Shown: piece after piece, positions 1-9,200 of the stretch
Position numbering within the stretch: position 1 is the stretch's first letter
Layout: every line of letters starts with the position of its first letter
Source of the DNA: Thermoproteota archaeon
GTDB lineage: Archaea; Korarchaeota; Korarchaeia; Korarchaeales; Korarchaeaceae
Direction of reading: 5' to 3'
DNA length: 64,000 nt
NCBI GenBank assembly: GCA_027491435.1
Contig: JAOZFG010000004.1
Span: 1-64,000, forward strand
Notes under the pieces: model-generated
Database searches by the model: none
The model's input: only the letters and a program-made list of their open reading frames with translations
What the model was told of the DNA's origin: nothing
Program-made: the position numbers and the translations under genes

Positions 1-252
1 CCTGGCTAACTGAGCCACGGTGGCCTTCCTGGTATCTACCCCATCCACCAAAACCCTGCCCTTCATCTCCCCCTGGTAGAAGTGAGGTATCAGCCCGTTG
101 AGCAGCCTGAGCAAGGTGGACTTACCGCTTCCACTTCTACCGACCACGAGTATAAAATCCCCCTCATTTATCTCCAGACTAACGTCTAGGAGCGACGGTT
201 TTCTGTTCCCTTCGTATGTGAAGCTCACTCCCTCTATTTTCACTAGCGCCAT
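1..252 (-). CDS. ECF-type ABC transporter ATP-binding subunit (EcfA/CbiO family), 3' end cut by the window edge
   Basis: The first 84 codons of an ABC ATPase are present, starting at the ATG at 252. A strand-A motif ([12 protein letters not shown]) is followed by Walker [10 protein letters not shown] at residues 38-46. The text after it, [19 protein letters not shown], is typical of energy-coupling-factor ATPases that power vitamin or metal-ion uptake with an S component and EcfT. The signature motif, Walker B and the C terminus lie outside the window, so the substrate cannot be told. It is transcribed away from eS1 across a 62-bp gap. Confidence 0.85.
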   Translation of the reverse strand, partial: MALVKIEGVSFTYEGNRKPSLLDVSLEINEGDFILVVGRSGSGKSTLLRLLNGLIPHFYQGEMKGRVLVDGVDTRKATVAQLAR

Positions 253-314
253 CACTCAACCTGAGACACGGTAAAGATTATAATACCACCTGATGTAGGT
301 AGCTGGGATTAGCG

Positions 315-983
315 ATGCCTAGGCGGAGGGCCAAGAGGAAAAGGGTAAGTAAGACTTGGTACCAAGTCTACGCGGACGACATCTTCCCCGGACAATGGAT
401 CGGGGAAACCCCAGCTAACGACCCAGAGTCACTCATTGGGAGAAATGTGGAGGTCGTACTGAGGGACATTACGGGCGACTTCATGCATGAGAAGTACAAG
501 CTCTGGTTCAGGATATACAAGGTCGATGGGGTAAAGGCCTACGCAAGGTTTGAGAAGGAGATGCTCAACAGGGATTACCTGAGAAGCATAGTACAGAGGA
601 GGAGCAGCAGGATTGACGTTATGACCGACAGCAGGACCAGGGATGGACATGACGTGAGGGTGTTCACCATAATAATAACGGCTGTAAGGATAAGGAACAG
701 TCAGAAGCACGCGATAAGGATGAGGGTCGATAACTTGCTTAAACAGGTGATACCTGAACTAACCTTAGAAGACCTGGTCAAATCTTACCTGTTTAACGAG
801 CCCAGACCCATAATCGATGAGATAAAAAGGGTTTCCACTAAAGTGGCCCCTATAAAGTACGTTGAGCTTAGGAAGCTCCTCCTCATGAAGAGAGGAGAGG
901 GGGAAGTGTCTAAACCCGCTCCTGAAGAGGAGGAGTTAGTTGAAGGCAGTGTTGCTGGCGGCGGGGGAGGGGAAGAGGCTTAG
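315..983 (+). CDS. rps3ae: 30S ribosomal protein eS1 (S3Ae)
   Basis: This 222-residue protein matches archaeal eS1, a small-subunit protein near the mRNA exit. It has a basic N terminus (residues 1-13), a central WFRIYKVDG stretch and the family motif RSSRIDVMTDSRTRDG near residues 97-112. The length is usual apart from a Glu/Gly-rich tail. That tail (about the last 15 codons) is encoded in the 44 nt that overlap the next gene in another frame, so its low-complexity sequence is probably shaped by the neighbour's start. The start is the ATG at 315, with an A/T-rich promoter-like stretch around 270-282. Confidence 0.95.
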   Translation: MPRRRAKRKRVSKTWYQVYADDIFPGQWIGETPANDPESLIGRNVEVVLRDITGDFMHEKYKLWFRIYKVDGVKAYARFEKEMLNRDYLRSIVQRRSSRIDVMTDSRTRDGHDVRVFTIIITAVRIRNSQKHAIRMRVDNLLKQVIPELTLEDLVKSYLFNEPRPIIDEIKRVSTKVAPIKYVELRKLLLMKRGEGEVSKPAPEEEELVEGSVAGGGGGEEA

Positions 984-1968
984 GCCTGCCACCCTCTCCA
1001 GGCCGAAACCCTTTCTTCCCATAGCTGGCACTACCTTATTTCACCATAACTTGTCTTGTTTAAGGAGAGCCGGCGTCACAGATTTTCTGGTTGTTGTAAA
1101 CTACATGAAGGACAGGGTTACTAAAATCCTAGAAAGGGATGGGCTCTCTTGGATTGATCAGGGAGAGCCCATGGGGACTGGACATGCCGTGATGGTGACT
1201 AGAGGGACGATGAGCGGGAGATTTTTTGTATCATACTCCGACGTCTACCTCCCCTGCGGGGTCTTTGAGAAGGCCTCAAGGTCTGCCTCCGACTTCGTGG
1301 TGGTCGCGGCAGAAGTGGAGAAGCCCTGGGAGTTCGGTGTCATACTCTTAGAGGGTGGTAAGTTCAAGGGCATCATTGAAAAACCTAGAAAAGGAGAGGA
1401 GCCCAGCAACCTGGTGGTAGCAGGCCTGTTCGTGTTTAACGAATCCATATACGACTACCTAGACAGAATCTCAGTGTCCCCTAGGGGGGAATATGAGCTG
1501 ACCGATGCTATAACTCAAGCTTCCAAAGAAGTTAACGTGGAAGTGATTATCTCCCACAAGTGGGCGGACGCTGGTCGTCCATTCGACTTCTTAAGGGTTC
1601 AGAGGTTCATGATGAATGGGGTCCAGGTGCACGAGACTTCAGAGGTGAGGGGTTCTAAGATAATCCCTCCAGTGATAATAGGGCCTGACGTTAGGGTTGA
1701 GGGCTCGGTACTGGGCCCTTACGTTTACTTGGAAGGGAGTAATGAGGTGATTGACTCCGAGCTTTCAGATGCCGTCGTGATGAAGGGATCTTCTATAAAT
1801 TCATCCACCGTAAAGTGGGCCATAATCTCTGACAATAACTTGGTAGAATCCTCAAAGCTACTTCCAGGGCCTGAGGGATTCTCAGCAGTTACGGCCCCTG
1901 ACATATCACTTGAAGGCTGCACCATGAGCTCGGTTAGGGTCTGGTCGGAGGAAGATTGCTCACCTTGA
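940..1968 (+). CDS. Sugar-phosphate nucleotidyltransferase (GlmU/RfbA-like) with C-terminal left-handed beta-helix
   Basis: The protein has 342 residues. The N-terminal nucleotidyltransferase fold carries the signature LLAAGEGKRLRPAT (residues 5-18) and KPFLPIAGT, which bind the NTP and sugar phosphate. A YSDVYLP stretch supplies the metal-binding Asp, and GEYELTDAI is typical of the family. From about residue 235 hexapeptide-like repeats (VIIGPDVRVEG) indicate a beta-helix. It probably makes an NDP-sugar such as UDP-GlcNAc or dTDP-glucose; the substrate is not determinable here. The TTG start at 940 lies inside eS1, and the 3' end overlaps the convergent GTPase gene by 9 nt. Confidence 0.85.
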   Translation: MKAVLLAAGEGKRLRPATLSRPKPFLPIAGTTLFHHNLSCLRRAGVTDFLVVVNYMKDRVTKILERDGLSWIDQGEPMGTGHAVMVTRGTMSGRFFVSYSDVYLPCGVFEKASRSASDFVVVAAEVEKPWEFGVILLEGGKFKGIIEKPRKGEEPSNLVVAGLFVFNESIYDYLDRISVSPRGEYELTDAITQASKEVNVEVIISHKWADAGRPFDFLRVQRFMMNGVQVHETSEVRGSKIIPPVIIGPDVRVEGSVLGPYVYLEGSNEVIDSELSDAVVMKGSSINSSTVKWAIISDNNLVESSKLLPGPEGFSAVTAPDISLEGCTMSSVRVWSEEDCSP

Positions 1969-3156
1969 GGCCACTATCTTTATCACGTCCCTGTGTTTGA
2001 GCACTGTGTCCAGGGAAATCCTTCTACCAGTTCTAACATCTATTCCAAACAGGGCCTTCTTGGCTATCTCGCTATGTATCTTCTCTGCCAGGTCCAAGAC
2101 GGTGGCCTGCCTCTCTAGGAGTACGGCGTCAGGCAACACGTTTCCATCCTTATCGCTGAGCTTGTTTTCGTTTTCCACCGGGAACACTACCTTCATACCT
2201 AACACGTCAAATACGGCGGTCTCTAGAGCCTTCTGAACACCAGTACCTCCATACCTCTTCAGAACCTTCTCCCTAACCATCTCGAGAACCTTTCTCTGGG
2301 CTGGACTGAGCCTTGACTCGTCCACAACTTCGAAATCCTCATCTCCAGGTTCATACCTTATCAGACCAGCTTTCGCCGCCTTTCTGAGTATAAGCTCAGC
2401 TTCAGAGGAAACTGGTATTACGGGCTCCTCTAGGACTTCCCTCATTCTCTTTATATTCTCCTCAGCTCCCTCAACGTCGGCCTTATTGGCTGCTATGACG
2501 AAGGGCTTAGATACCCTCCTCAACTCCCTGCTGAAGGTTAGGAGGTCGTCATCGCTCCAGTTCACGAACTTCTTATCCTTCAACCCTGTTTCAATTAGCA
2601 CCTTGGCTATATCCTCCCTCCTAATTTCTAGCCCAGATAGAGCCTCACTTAACGCTTCCTCAACGCTAGAACCTGAGAGGATCTTCCCCCTTATCTTACC
2701 GTACCCCCTCCTTATTATCGAGGAGATCCACCTCGCGAACTCCTCCTTAACTATATCCACGTCCCTTATAGGGTCATGGGATCCGGGTGGAACGGGGTTC
2801 CCCTCATCATCTGTGGATCCTGAGGCGTCCACAACCACTATGCTAACGTTGGCCCTTCTAAGGTCGTCTAAAAACTTATTTCCCAAACCCCTGCCTTTAT
2901 GAGCCTCAGGCACTAATCCTGCCACATCTAATAGCTTTATAGGGACGAACCTGTTGATCCCGTTACACCATCCGTACTTAGGGTTACACTTAACCCCGAA
3001 TTCAGTACAAACTGACTTTACCCTGACGTAAGCAACTCCTTCATTGGGGTTTATCGTCACGAAAGGTCTATTTCCCCTCTCAGCCTCCACTAAGGTGGCA
3101 GCGGAGAAAAAGGTAGTCTTTCCCACGTTAGTTTTCCCTACGAGGCCGACCAACAT
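1960..3156 (-). CDS. YchF/OLA1-like GTPase with TGS domain
   Basis: A 398-residue TRAFAC GTPase of the Obg-YchF group (COG0012). G1 is GKTNVGKT at residues 7-14, G3 is [12 protein letters not shown], and G4 is NKAD. The C terminus ([19 protein letters not shown]) is a TGS domain, which in relatives contacts RNA or ribosomes. Archaeal members are thought to act in translation or ribosome-linked stress, but the exact substrate is not known. The ATG start at 3156 is followed at once by the G1 strand, leaving no room for an N-terminal domain. It diverges from the eL15 operon over a 47-bp gap. Confidence 0.93.
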   Translation of the reverse strand: MLVGLVGKTNVGKTTFFSAATLVEAERGNRPFVTINPNEGVAYVRVKSVCTEFGVKCNPKYGWCNGINRFVPIKLLDVAGLVPEAHKGRGLGNKFLDDLRRANVSIVVVDASGSTDDEGNPVPPGSHDPIRDVDIVKEEFARWISSIIRRGYGKIRGKILSGSSVEEALSEALSGLEIRREDIAKVLIETGLKDKKFVNWSDDDLLTFSRELRRVSKPFVIAANKADVEGAEENIKRMREVLEEPVIPVSSEAELILRKAAKAGLIRYEPGDEDFEVVDESRLSPAQRKVLEMVREKVLKRYGGTGVQKALETAVFDVLGMKVVFPVENENKLSDKDGNVLPDAVLLERQATVLDLAEKIHSEIAKKALFGIDVRTGRRISLDTVLKHRDVIKIVASR

Positions 3157-3203
3157 CTAGCCATCCCAAACTGCTAACTTTAAAAATCAACCTGGCCGGT
3201 CAT

Positions 3204-3809
3204 GTGGTGAAGGGTGAAACTGTGCTGGCCGGTAGGTACTACGAGAAGCTCATCTGGAGGAGGCGGAAAGAAGACCCCGACCTCATAAAACTCTGGAGGT
3301 CTAGGCTCATAGAGTGGAGGAGACAACCGGCAGTTGTCAGGGTGGATAAGCCAACTAGAATAGATAGGGCGAGGAGCCTAGGCTATAGGGCCAAGCAGGG
3401 TTACGTGGTGGTCAGGGTCAGGGTCAGGAAGGGGGGGAGGAGAAAGGGCAGGCCTAGGTCTGGCAGGAAACCAGCAGGTCTAGGGGTGCTCAAGCTTACC
3501 CCCGGGAAGAGCATAAGGTGGATAGCCGAGGAAAGAGCTGCCAGAAAGTTCCCAAATCTTGAGGTGCTTAACTCCTATTACGTGGCCGAGGACGGGAAGT
3601 ATTACTGGTATGAGGTGATAATGGTAGACCCTCACCATCCGGCGATAAAATCCGACCCTAGGATAAACTGGATCACCAACCCAGCTAACAAGAGGAGGGT
3701 GTTCAGGGGGCTTACAAGCGCTGGGAAGAAGGCTAGAGGCCTTAGGGCCTTCAGAGGCATACCTCCAGTAGTAAAGAGGTTTAAGAGAAAGAGAAGGGAG
3801 AGTAAGTGA
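3204..3809 (+). CDS. rpl15e: 50S ribosomal protein eL15
   Basis: A 201-residue, very basic protein matching archaeal/eukaryotic eL15 over its whole length. Diagnostic stretches are [20 protein letters not shown], the Arg/Gly-rich [11 protein letters not shown] segment and the [16 protein letters not shown] segment. It binds 23S rRNA early in large-subunit assembly. It opens the exosome superoperon, 10 nt before the next gene. The GTG at 3204 (GTG GTG AAG) is taken as start. A TATA-like ctttaaaaat lies around 3177-3186, close enough for a leaderless or very short-leader mRNA. Confidence 0.95.
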   Translation: MVKGETVLAGRYYEKLIWRRRKEDPDLIKLWRSRLIEWRRQPAVVRVDKPTRIDRARSLGYRAKQGYVVVRVRVRKGGRRKGRPRSGRKPAGLGVLKLTPGKSIRWIAEERAARKFPNLEVLNSYYVAEDGKYYWYEVIMVDPHHPAIKSDPRINWITNPANKRRVFRGLTSAGKKARGLRAFRGIPPVVKRFKRKRRESK

Positions 3810-3819
3810 GTGAATAGAG

Positions 3820-4299
3820 TTGGCTGGCAAGGGAAGAGCCAGGGTCAATTCCCTGGAGATATCCACAATGCTCTATCCCACCGAGGACCCCTCAAGGGTC
3901 CTCTCACTCTTAAAATCCCTATCAGAATCTGATGTAAGGGAGAGTAAATTCACCAGCCATTACGGATATTCATTTAAGGTTCTAACGGTTACTGTCAAGA
4001 AGCCTAAGCAAGCCTCAGAAGAGCTATCGAAGATACTCTCATCAATGGACGATTATGACTTCTCAAGGTTGATCGAAGGGCTGAAGTCCCACTTAGACGG
4101 GAGAACTTTGTTCATCAGGATTGACAAGCAAGAGGCTTATCTTGGGAGGATAAGGTTGTTTGAGAACGACCCAGGTGGCTACATCAGGGTGAAGGCCTCC
4201 CTCTCGACTAACGAGCTGGAGGAGATTAAGAACCTGTTGAAGGAGATGAGGGTTGCAGTATCACGAAGTTCTAGCGGCTTGGAATCAGAGGCTGAGTGA
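3820..4299 (+). CDS. COG1325 RNA-binding protein (exosome-operon protein, PF01877 type)
   Basis: A 159-residue protein starting at TTG 3820. It matches the archaeal COG1325 family, predicted RNA-binding proteins with a ribosomal L5-like fold that nearly always sit beside exosome and RNase P genes. The N-terminal ISTMLYPTEDPSRVL and the later DKQEAYLGRIRLFEND stretch recur in the protein encoded at 39075-39566, so the window holds two paralogues. Its function is not proven; context suggests RNA processing or ribosome biogenesis. It overlaps the Rpp30 gene by 47 nt. Confidence 0.82.
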   Translation: MAGKGRARVNSLEISTMLYPTEDPSRVLSLLKSLSESDVRESKFTSHYGYSFKVLTVTVKKPKQASEELSKILSSMDDYDFSRLIEGLKSHLDGRTLFIRIDKQEAYLGRIRLFENDPGGYIRVKASLSTNELEEIKNLLKEMRVAVSRSSSGLESEAE

Positions 4300-4882
4300 C
4301 AGCCTGGAGAAAGCTAAGAGGCTGGGTTACTCAAGGTTCATAGCCATTACCGACGGAAACGTTACAGTTCCAAGCGTTCCTAACGTCTTCATGGTCAAAC
4401 ACTGTAAGGAATGGAGAGAAGTGGCCAAGAAAGCCAAGAACACCTTCAACTGGGTAGCGGGTCTACCTAAAAAGTTAGGGGAGGCCAGAGACATGTGTAA
4501 CAGTCGGTTAGTGGATATCATAATAATAGACCCGAGGAGGGAACCTTACTTCGATTACGTCTGTGCCAAATACCTGAAGGAAAGGAATGGGGGCGTATTA
4601 ATACCTATCTCATGGTTATTCAGGAGAGAGTCTTTGAGGAACCTTAGATGGACCTCCTTACAGGCTAAAATAGCTTTTAAAACAGCAATACCCGTAATTT
4701 CAGGTTCTCTAGCCGAAAAACCAGAAGAGATCCCCTCTCCAAGGCAGGCCAGGGCTATTCTTACTGAACTGTTGGGGCTATCCGATGGACAAGCCTTGCT
4801 CTCTTTAACCACGTTTCCTAAGTATTTCTTCTCCAAGGAGAGGGCCCTAGCTAGGAAGGGGGCGATAAAGGGTGAAGTTTAA
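4253..4882 (+). CDS. rnp3: RNase P protein component 3 (Rpp30)
   Basis: A 209-residue TIM-barrel-like protein of the Rpp30/RNP3 family. Together with Pop5 and other subunits it supports the RNase P RNA in maturing tRNA 5' ends. Recognisable segments include the barrel strands RFIAITDGNV, DIIIIDPRREP and GVLIPISWLFRR, and the late IPSPRQARAILTELLGL helix. The TTG at 4253 is the likely start, deep inside the preceding gene (47-nt overlap). The 3' end overlaps rnp2 by 11 nt, so translation of the three genes is probably coupled. Confidence 0.85.
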   Translation: MQYHEVLAAWNQRLSDSLEKAKRLGYSRFIAITDGNVTVPSVPNVFMVKHCKEWREVAKKAKNTFNWVAGLPKKLGEARDMCNSRLVDIIIIDPRREPYFDYVCAKYLKERNGGVLIPISWLFRRESLRNLRWTSLQAKIAFKTAIPVISGSLAEKPEEIPSPRQARAILTELLGLSDGQALLSLTTFPKYFFSKERALARKGAIKGEV

Positions 4883-5237
4883 GGTTCCAATCTCACTTAG
4901 ACACAGGAGGAGGTACATATACGTCAGCACCTCAGTTTCCCACAATAGGTTCAGGGAGGAGTTAACCTCCTCTTTAAAGAAACTTTTCGGCGAGGTGGGC
5001 CTTTCCAACACACCGGTGAAGGTTATACAGGATGAGGATGGAATCATACTGAGAACGTATCACGACTCGATGTCTAAACTCTTAGTAGCCATTTATCACA
5101 TGTCTCTAAACGGGATTCAGCTGGAGGTTTGGGGCGTTTCAGGTACCATAAATAAGCTTAGAGAGGGAATAGCTTCTAAAAAGCGGTTAGCTGGAGGTTC
5201 AAAGGTTAGGGGTTCAGAGGACCACGAGAGGGATTAG
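4872..5237 (+). CDS. rnp2: RNase P protein component 2 (Pop5)
   Basis: A 121-residue Pop5/Rpp14 family protein, the partner of Rpp30 in archaeal RNase P. The N terminus (HRRRYIYVSTSV) is the family's first strand, and the middle stretch GIILRTYHDSMSKLLVAI is the conserved core helix/strand. The last 20 residues are charged and probably disordered. The start at 4872 lies within the end of rnp3. A 46-bp gap and a new promoter separate it from psmA, so this sub-operon (eL15 to Pop5) may be a transcription unit of its own. Confidence 0.85.
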   Translation: MKFKVPISLRHRRRYIYVSTSVSHNRFREELTSSLKKLFGEVGLSNTPVKVIQDEDGIILRTYHDSMSKLLVAIYHMSLNGIQLEVWGVSGTINKLREGIASKKRLAGGSKVRGSEDHERD

Positions 5238-5254
5238 GCACTGGGCGCGCATCA

Positions 5255-5265
5255 AGTTAAATAAG
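5255..5265 (+). promoter_or_regulatory. TATA-like box for psmA, probably leaderless
   Basis: The stretch agttaaataag is centred about 24 nt before the psmA ATG at 5284, the usual TATA-to-start-site distance in archaea. No Shine-Dalgarno-like sequence lies between. The psmA-to-pcc1 genes therefore probably have an internal promoter with a leaderless first gene. Confidence 0.55.
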
Positions 5266-5283
5266 GGATGCCCACCTCTACAA

Positions 5284-6033
5284 ATGGACTTCGTAGTAGG
5301 TCCAAGGGGTGGACAAATGTTCCCACAAATGACCGGCTATGATAGAGCCATAACCGTATTCAGCCCTGATGGAAGATTGTTACAGGTTGAGTACGCTTTA
5401 GCGGCTACCAGGAGGACCCCCATAGCTGTGGGGATAAAGTGCAAATCCGGAGTAGTGCTAATGGCGCTCAAGAAGCACGTTTCCCCATTGGCAGCCCCTC
5501 CTGAGAAGATTTACCAGATAGACAGACATGTAGGCGCCATAGCTGCCGGCCTAGTTGGTGACGGCCTGGTGCTGGTTGAGAGAAGTAGGATAGAGGCCCA
5601 GTACAACAAGATCATTTACGGGGAGCCTATAACGGTGAAGAGCCTAGCCAGGAAGATAGCTGTCTTCAAACAACAGTATACCCAGTACGCCGGCTTAAGG
5701 CCATTCGGCGTGATGATGATATTCGGAGGAGTTGACGATCAACCAGAGCTCTACGTTACTCACCCAGGAGGTGCTTTCTTCAGCTACAAAGCCTTTGCCG
5801 TTGGTAAGAACTCAGATAAAGTTAATGAGTCGTTTAAACAGATGTACAATCCTGACATGACTCTGGAGGAGTGCCTAACTTTCATCCTCAAGCTGGTGAT
5901 CCCCCTGGAGGAAGGGGAGGTAACCTCAGATTCGTTTGAAGTGGCCTTCATAGGGGTGGATGATAGGCAGTTTAGGAAGCTATCGCCGGAGGAGATCGCC
6001 CCCTACTTTGAGAAGGCTAAGGGGGGTGAATGA
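5284..6033 (+). CDS. psmA: Proteasome alpha subunit
   Basis: A 249-residue 20S proteasome alpha subunit. The alpha-specific N-terminal helix is plain: GYDRAITVFSPDGRLLQVEYA near residues 18-38, the gate region that docks PAN or other ATPases. This is followed by TPIAVGIK and the usual sandwich core. Alpha rings frame the catalytic beta rings in the cytoplasm. Its position between RNase P and SBDS/exosome genes is the classic archaeal arrangement and links protein and RNA turnover. The gene ends in an ATGA overlap with the SBDS gene. The only beta-type subunit in this window (33460) lacks the usual Thr1. Confidence 0.97.
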   Translation: MDFVVGPRGGQMFPQMTGYDRAITVFSPDGRLLQVEYALAATRRTPIAVGIKCKSGVVLMALKKHVSPLAAPPEKIYQIDRHVGAIAAGLVGDGLVLVERSRIEAQYNKIIYGEPITVKSLARKIAVFKQQYTQYAGLRPFGVMMIFGGVDDQPELYVTHPGGAFFSYKAFAVGKNSDKVNESFKQMYNPDMTLEECLTFILKLVIPLEEGEVTSDSFEVAFIGVDDRQFRKLSPEEIAPYFEKAKGGE

Positions 6034-6713
6034 CCCTGCCTGAGCCTATAATAGCTAGGATTACCCGGAAAGGGAAGAGATACGAGATCTTCGTCTATCC
6101 TAATAAGGCCTATGACTTTCTAGAGGGTAAGAAGGTGGACGTCAGGGACATAGTGGCCGTAGAATTCGTCTTCACTGACGCTAGAAAGGGGATCAAGGCC
6201 TCAGCTTCGGACCTTGAGAAGGCCTTTGGGACGACGGACGTTTACAAGATAACAGAGATAATCCTGAAGGAAGGGGAAGTGCAGCTCACAGCCGAGTATA
6301 GGAAGAAGCTTCAAGAGGAGAAGTTCAGGTGGATAGTTAATTACATCCACAAGAACTTCGTCGACCCACAGACGAACATACCCCATCCAGTATCCAGGAT
6401 AGAGAAGGCCATGAAACAAGCGAAGGTTAAGATAGACCCTCTAAAGGAACCAGAACAACAGGTGAAGGACGTGGTGGAACAGTTAAGGAAAGTACTTCCG
6501 CTTAAGAGCGGAAAGGTGAGAATGAAGGTGACGGTGCCTGCTTCCACGTGGGCCAAGGCAAGGAAACTCTTGGCAGGTCAGGGCGACCTGCTTGAGGAGA
6601 GGTGGTCTGAGGACGGTAGCTCAGTCATCTTCTTGGTTGAAATTCCTGTGGGGTCGCAGATGTTGGTGTTAGAAAGAGTGGGAGAGATGGGAGGACATGT
6701 CGAAATTGTTTAA
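6030..6713 (+). CDS. SBDS/Sdo1 ribosome maturation protein
   Basis: A 227-residue archaeal SBDS orthologue of ordinary three-domain length. The N-terminal domain includes [20 protein letters not shown] and the helix that precedes [12 protein letters not shown]. The central helical domain contains [20 protein letters not shown], and the ferredoxin-like C-terminal domain begins around [10 protein letters not shown]. With EF-2-type GTPases, SBDS releases aIF6 from nascent 50S subunits. It overlaps psmA by 4 nt and rrp4 by 17 nt. Confidence 0.95.
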   Translation: MTLPEPIIARITRKGKRYEIFVYPNKAYDFLEGKKVDVRDIVAVEFVFTDARKGIKASASDLEKAFGTTDVYKITEIILKEGEVQLTAEYRKKLQEEKFRWIVNYIHKNFVDPQTNIPHPVSRIEKAMKQAKVKIDPLKEPEQQVKDVVEQLRKVLPLKSGKVRMKVTVPASTWAKARKLLAGQGDLLEERWSEDGSSVIFLVEIPVGSQMLVLERVGEMGGHVEIV

Positions 6714-7395
6714 AGGGGAAATATACGTACAGGATAAGGAGGTGGTCGTACCAGGACAGCCTCTGGCGAGGGGGCTCAAACCAGGGAAGAACGTTTACGT
6801 AGACGAGGATAAGGTCATTAGGGCTAAGAAGATAGGCTTGGTCTCCATAAAAGATGACGGGGAAGTTAACGTCGTTCCCCTAGCCGGGGCTTACATGCCT
6901 AAAGAGGGAGACATAGTGATAGGCATAGTGAGCAAGATAAGCGGCTCCACAATACTGGTAGACATAAAGGCTCCCTACCAAGGAGCAATACCCATTCCTA
7001 GGGGGAGGGCCGCTGAGAGGGTTGACATCTTCAAGTACGACTTGAAGCCCGGGGACGTGATCCTGGCCAAGGTCAAGTCATTTGACGGCTCGTCATCCCT
7101 GTTGCTGACCATAGACTTGGAAGGTCTGGGCAAGCTGGAGGGGGGCATAGTCATTGAGGTACAGCCGGCCAAAGTTCCTAGGATAATAGGGAAGAGGCAG
7201 TCCATGCTTAACCTGCTCAAGGAGAAGACTAAGAGCGACATCATAATAGGGAACAATGGAAGGATATGGGTTAAGGCCCCCTCCCATAAGGAGCTGACGG
7301 CCTTAGAAAAGGCCATAAGGGAGATAGAGGAGGAATCTCACGTTTCTGGGTTAAGCGATAGAATATCAAGCCTGTTAGATAGGGAACTCGGTTGA
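6697..7395 (+). CDS. rrp4: Exosome RNA-binding cap protein Rrp4
   Basis: A 232-residue protein with the three Rrp4 domains. An N-terminal L27-like domain ([17 protein letters not shown]) is followed by an S1 domain ([20 protein letters not shown], about residues 68-90) and a KH domain whose [14 protein letters not shown] ... GNNGRIWV segment keeps the RNA-binding GxxG-like loop. It caps the Rrp41/Rrp42 ring and guides RNA into the pore. Its ATG overlaps SBDS by 17 nt, and rrp41 follows 12 nt later. Confidence 0.95.
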   Translation: MSKLFKGEIYVQDKEVVVPGQPLARGLKPGKNVYVDEDKVIRAKKIGLVSIKDDGEVNVVPLAGAYMPKEGDIVIGIVSKISGSTILVDIKAPYQGAIPIPRGRAAERVDIFKYDLKPGDVILAKVKSFDGSSSLLLTIDLEGLGKLEGGIVIEVQPAKVPRIIGKRQSMLNLLKEKTKSDIIIGNNGRIWVKAPSHKELTALEKAIREIEEESHVSGLSDRISSLLDRELG

Positions 7396-7407
7396 AGAGG
7401 TGATTTC

Positions 7408-8160
7408 ATGCCCTTATACGTCGAGAAAAAGCCTGAAAGGCTTATAACTGAGGAAGGCGTGAGGACCGACGGAAGGCTCCCACACGAGATCAGGCCAATC
7501 AGGATGACTGTGGGGGTCTTGGAGAGGGCTGATGGCTCCGCCCTCGTTGAATGGGGAGGAAACAGGATTTTAGCTGCCGTATTCGGGCCGAGGGAGGTTC
7601 ACCCAAAACACCTGATGCTCCCGGACAAGGCCTTAGTTAGGGCGAGGTACAACATGGCTCCTTTCTCCACGCCAGAGAGGAGAAGGCCAGGTCCAGACAG
7701 GAGAAGCGTCGAACTGTCTAAAGTCATAAGGGAAGCCCTAAAACCGGCTATATTCGTTGAGAATTACCCAGGAGCGGTGATAGACATCTTCGTGGAGGTG
7801 CTCAGATCAGACGCTGGAACTAGGGTGGCTGGAGTCACAGCCGCCTCTCTAGCATTAGCTCATGCCGGTATAGCTATGAGGGGGTTAGTAGCCGCCTGTG
7901 CCGCCGGAAGGGTAGGGGAATTCGTTGTCTGCGATCCAAATCACGATGAGGACATGTGGGGTGAAGCCGACATGCCCATGGCTATGATGATGGAATCCAG
8001 GAAAATAACCCTCCTCCAAATAGATGGACCGATGACCCCTGAACAATTCGAAGAAGCCCTCAACATGGCTAAGAGGGGGATAGAATTCGTCTACGAGCTA
8101 CAGAAGGAGGCGCTAAAGAGGCCTTACGTGTTGGTGGAGAGGAGAATACGGGGTGTTTAG
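7408..8160 (+). CDS. rrp41: Exosome catalytic subunit Rrp41 (RNase PH fold)
   Basis: A 250-residue RNase PH-type protein, the catalytic half of the archaeal exosome heterohexamer that phosphorolyses RNA 3' ends. The phosphate/RNA-binding segment ARYNMAPFSTPERRRPGPDRRS and the LRSDAGTRVAGVTAASLALA stretch of Rrp41 are intact, as are the acidic residues in CDPNHDEDMWGEADMP. A GGTGATTTC-type ribosome site precedes the ATG. The stop codon abuts the rrp42 ATG with no spacer, consistent with balanced synthesis of the two ring subunits. Confidence 0.97.
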   Translation: MPLYVEKKPERLITEEGVRTDGRLPHEIRPIRMTVGVLERADGSALVEWGGNRILAAVFGPREVHPKHLMLPDKALVRARYNMAPFSTPERRRPGPDRRSVELSKVIREALKPAIFVENYPGAVIDIFVEVLRSDAGTRVAGVTAASLALAHAGIAMRGLVAACAAGRVGEFVVCDPNHDEDMWGEADMPMAMMMESRKITLLQIDGPMTPEQFEEALNMAKRGIEFVYELQKEALKRPYVLVERRIRGV

Positions 8161-8967
8161 ATGTTGGAGTCGGAGTCAGTGGTTAACACCCTGCTCAGGG
8201 ATTACCTTTACGATCTGGTCAAGGAGGGGAAGAGGTTAGATGGTAGGACCTTTGACGAGATAAGGCCCATAGAGGTTAAGGAAGGCACCTTCACCAAATC
8301 AGAGGGAGAGGCCTGGATAAAGCTGGGCAAGACCCAAGTCTTAGTCGGGGTCAAGTTCGACGTGGGAGAGCCATTCCCTGATACCCCGGATAAGGGGGTT
8401 TTAGTCACCAATGCCGAGCTCCTGCCCGTAGCCTCACCGACGTTCGAGCCAGGCCCACCTAACGAGGATGCTATAGAGATATCTAGGGTGGTAGACAGGG
8501 CTATAAGAAGCGCTGATGCCGTTGACCTGAACAACCTGGTAATAAAGGAGGGAGAGCTGGTTTACATGATATTCCTAGACATGTACGTCCTAGACCACGA
8601 CGGAAACCTTGACGACGCGTTGACCATAGCTAGCCTGATAGCCCTAGGGAGGGCCAAGTACCCCAAAGTAATCTATAAAGGTGACGGGGACGTAGAGGTC
8701 TTGGATGAGAAGGAGAGCCTTGTCCTGAAGGACCTTCCCATAAACTTCACGTTCGTCAAGATAGGGGACGCCTTACTTCTAGATCCTGTGTTGGAGGAGG
8801 AGATGGTCGCGGAGGCCTCGATAACCATTGCTATAAATCAGGAGGGTAAGGTGTGCTCAATACAGAAGAGGCACGGGTACTTTACCATGGAAGAGATTAA
8901 AAAGGCAGTTGAGATAGGACGAAGTAAGTGGACCGATGTGGCTAGCGTGATAAGGAGGGAGATATGA
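8161..8967 (+). CDS. rrp42: Exosome ring subunit Rrp42 (RNase PH fold, non-catalytic)
   Basis: A 268-residue RNase PH-fold protein of the Rrp42 class, which pairs with Rrp41 and contributes to RNA binding without its own active site. Typical stretches are GKRLDGRTFDEIRPIEV, VTNAELLPVASPTFEPGPPNEDA and DMYVLDHDGNLDDALTIA. It lacks the Arg-rich catalytic segment seen in the preceding gene. It follows rrp41 directly and overlaps the eL37 gene by 4 nt. Confidence 0.96.
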   Translation: MLESESVVNTLLRDYLYDLVKEGKRLDGRTFDEIRPIEVKEGTFTKSEGEAWIKLGKTQVLVGVKFDVGEPFPDTPDKGVLVTNAELLPVASPTFEPGPPNEDAIEISRVVDRAIRSADAVDLNNLVIKEGELVYMIFLDMYVLDHDGNLDDALTIASLIALGRAKYPKVIYKGDGDVEVLDEKESLVLKDLPINFTFVKIGDALLLDPVLEEEMVAEASITIAINQEGKVCSIQKRHGYFTMEEIKKAVEIGRSKWTDVASVIRREI

Positions 8968-9197
8968 TGCCAAGAGCTCCTAGATCCAAGCTCAGAACTC
9001 CTAGATACGGTCTAAAGATTAGGAGGAGATACGAAGCTGTCCTGAATAAGGCTAAATCAATCTACAAGTGTCCCTACTGTGGAGCTGTCGCCGTGAGAAG
9101 GGTTAGGCTGGGGATATGGCGCTGCAAGAAGTGCGGCATTGAGTTCACCGGAGGGGCCTGGGAACCCTGGACAGCGGTGGCCAAGAGCGTGGAGTGA
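8964..9197 (+). CDS. rpl37ae: 50S ribosomal protein eL37-type zinc-ribbon protein (L37Ae family)
   Basis: A 77-residue protein with a four-cysteine zinc ribbon: C36-x2-C39 and C54-x2-C57, framing CPYCG and CKKCG. The basic N terminus (TPRYGLKIRRRYEAV) and the FTGGAWEPWT ending are hallmarks of L37Ae, a 23S rRNA-binding large-subunit protein. Two tandem ATG codons are available, and the first overlaps the rrp42 stop. In related superoperons rpoP often follows here; in this genome it lies at 60111 instead. Confidence 0.95.
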   Translation: MMPRAPRSKLRTPRYGLKIRRRYEAVLNKAKSIYKCPYCGAVAVRRVRLGIWRCKKCGIEFTGGAWEPWTAVAKSVE

Positions 9198-9200
9198 AAG

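Noticed and set aside
3480-3866. A 128-codon open frame antisense to eL15
   Set aside because: It lies wholly opposite a well-conserved ribosomal gene, has a composition typical of reverse frames, and matches no family.
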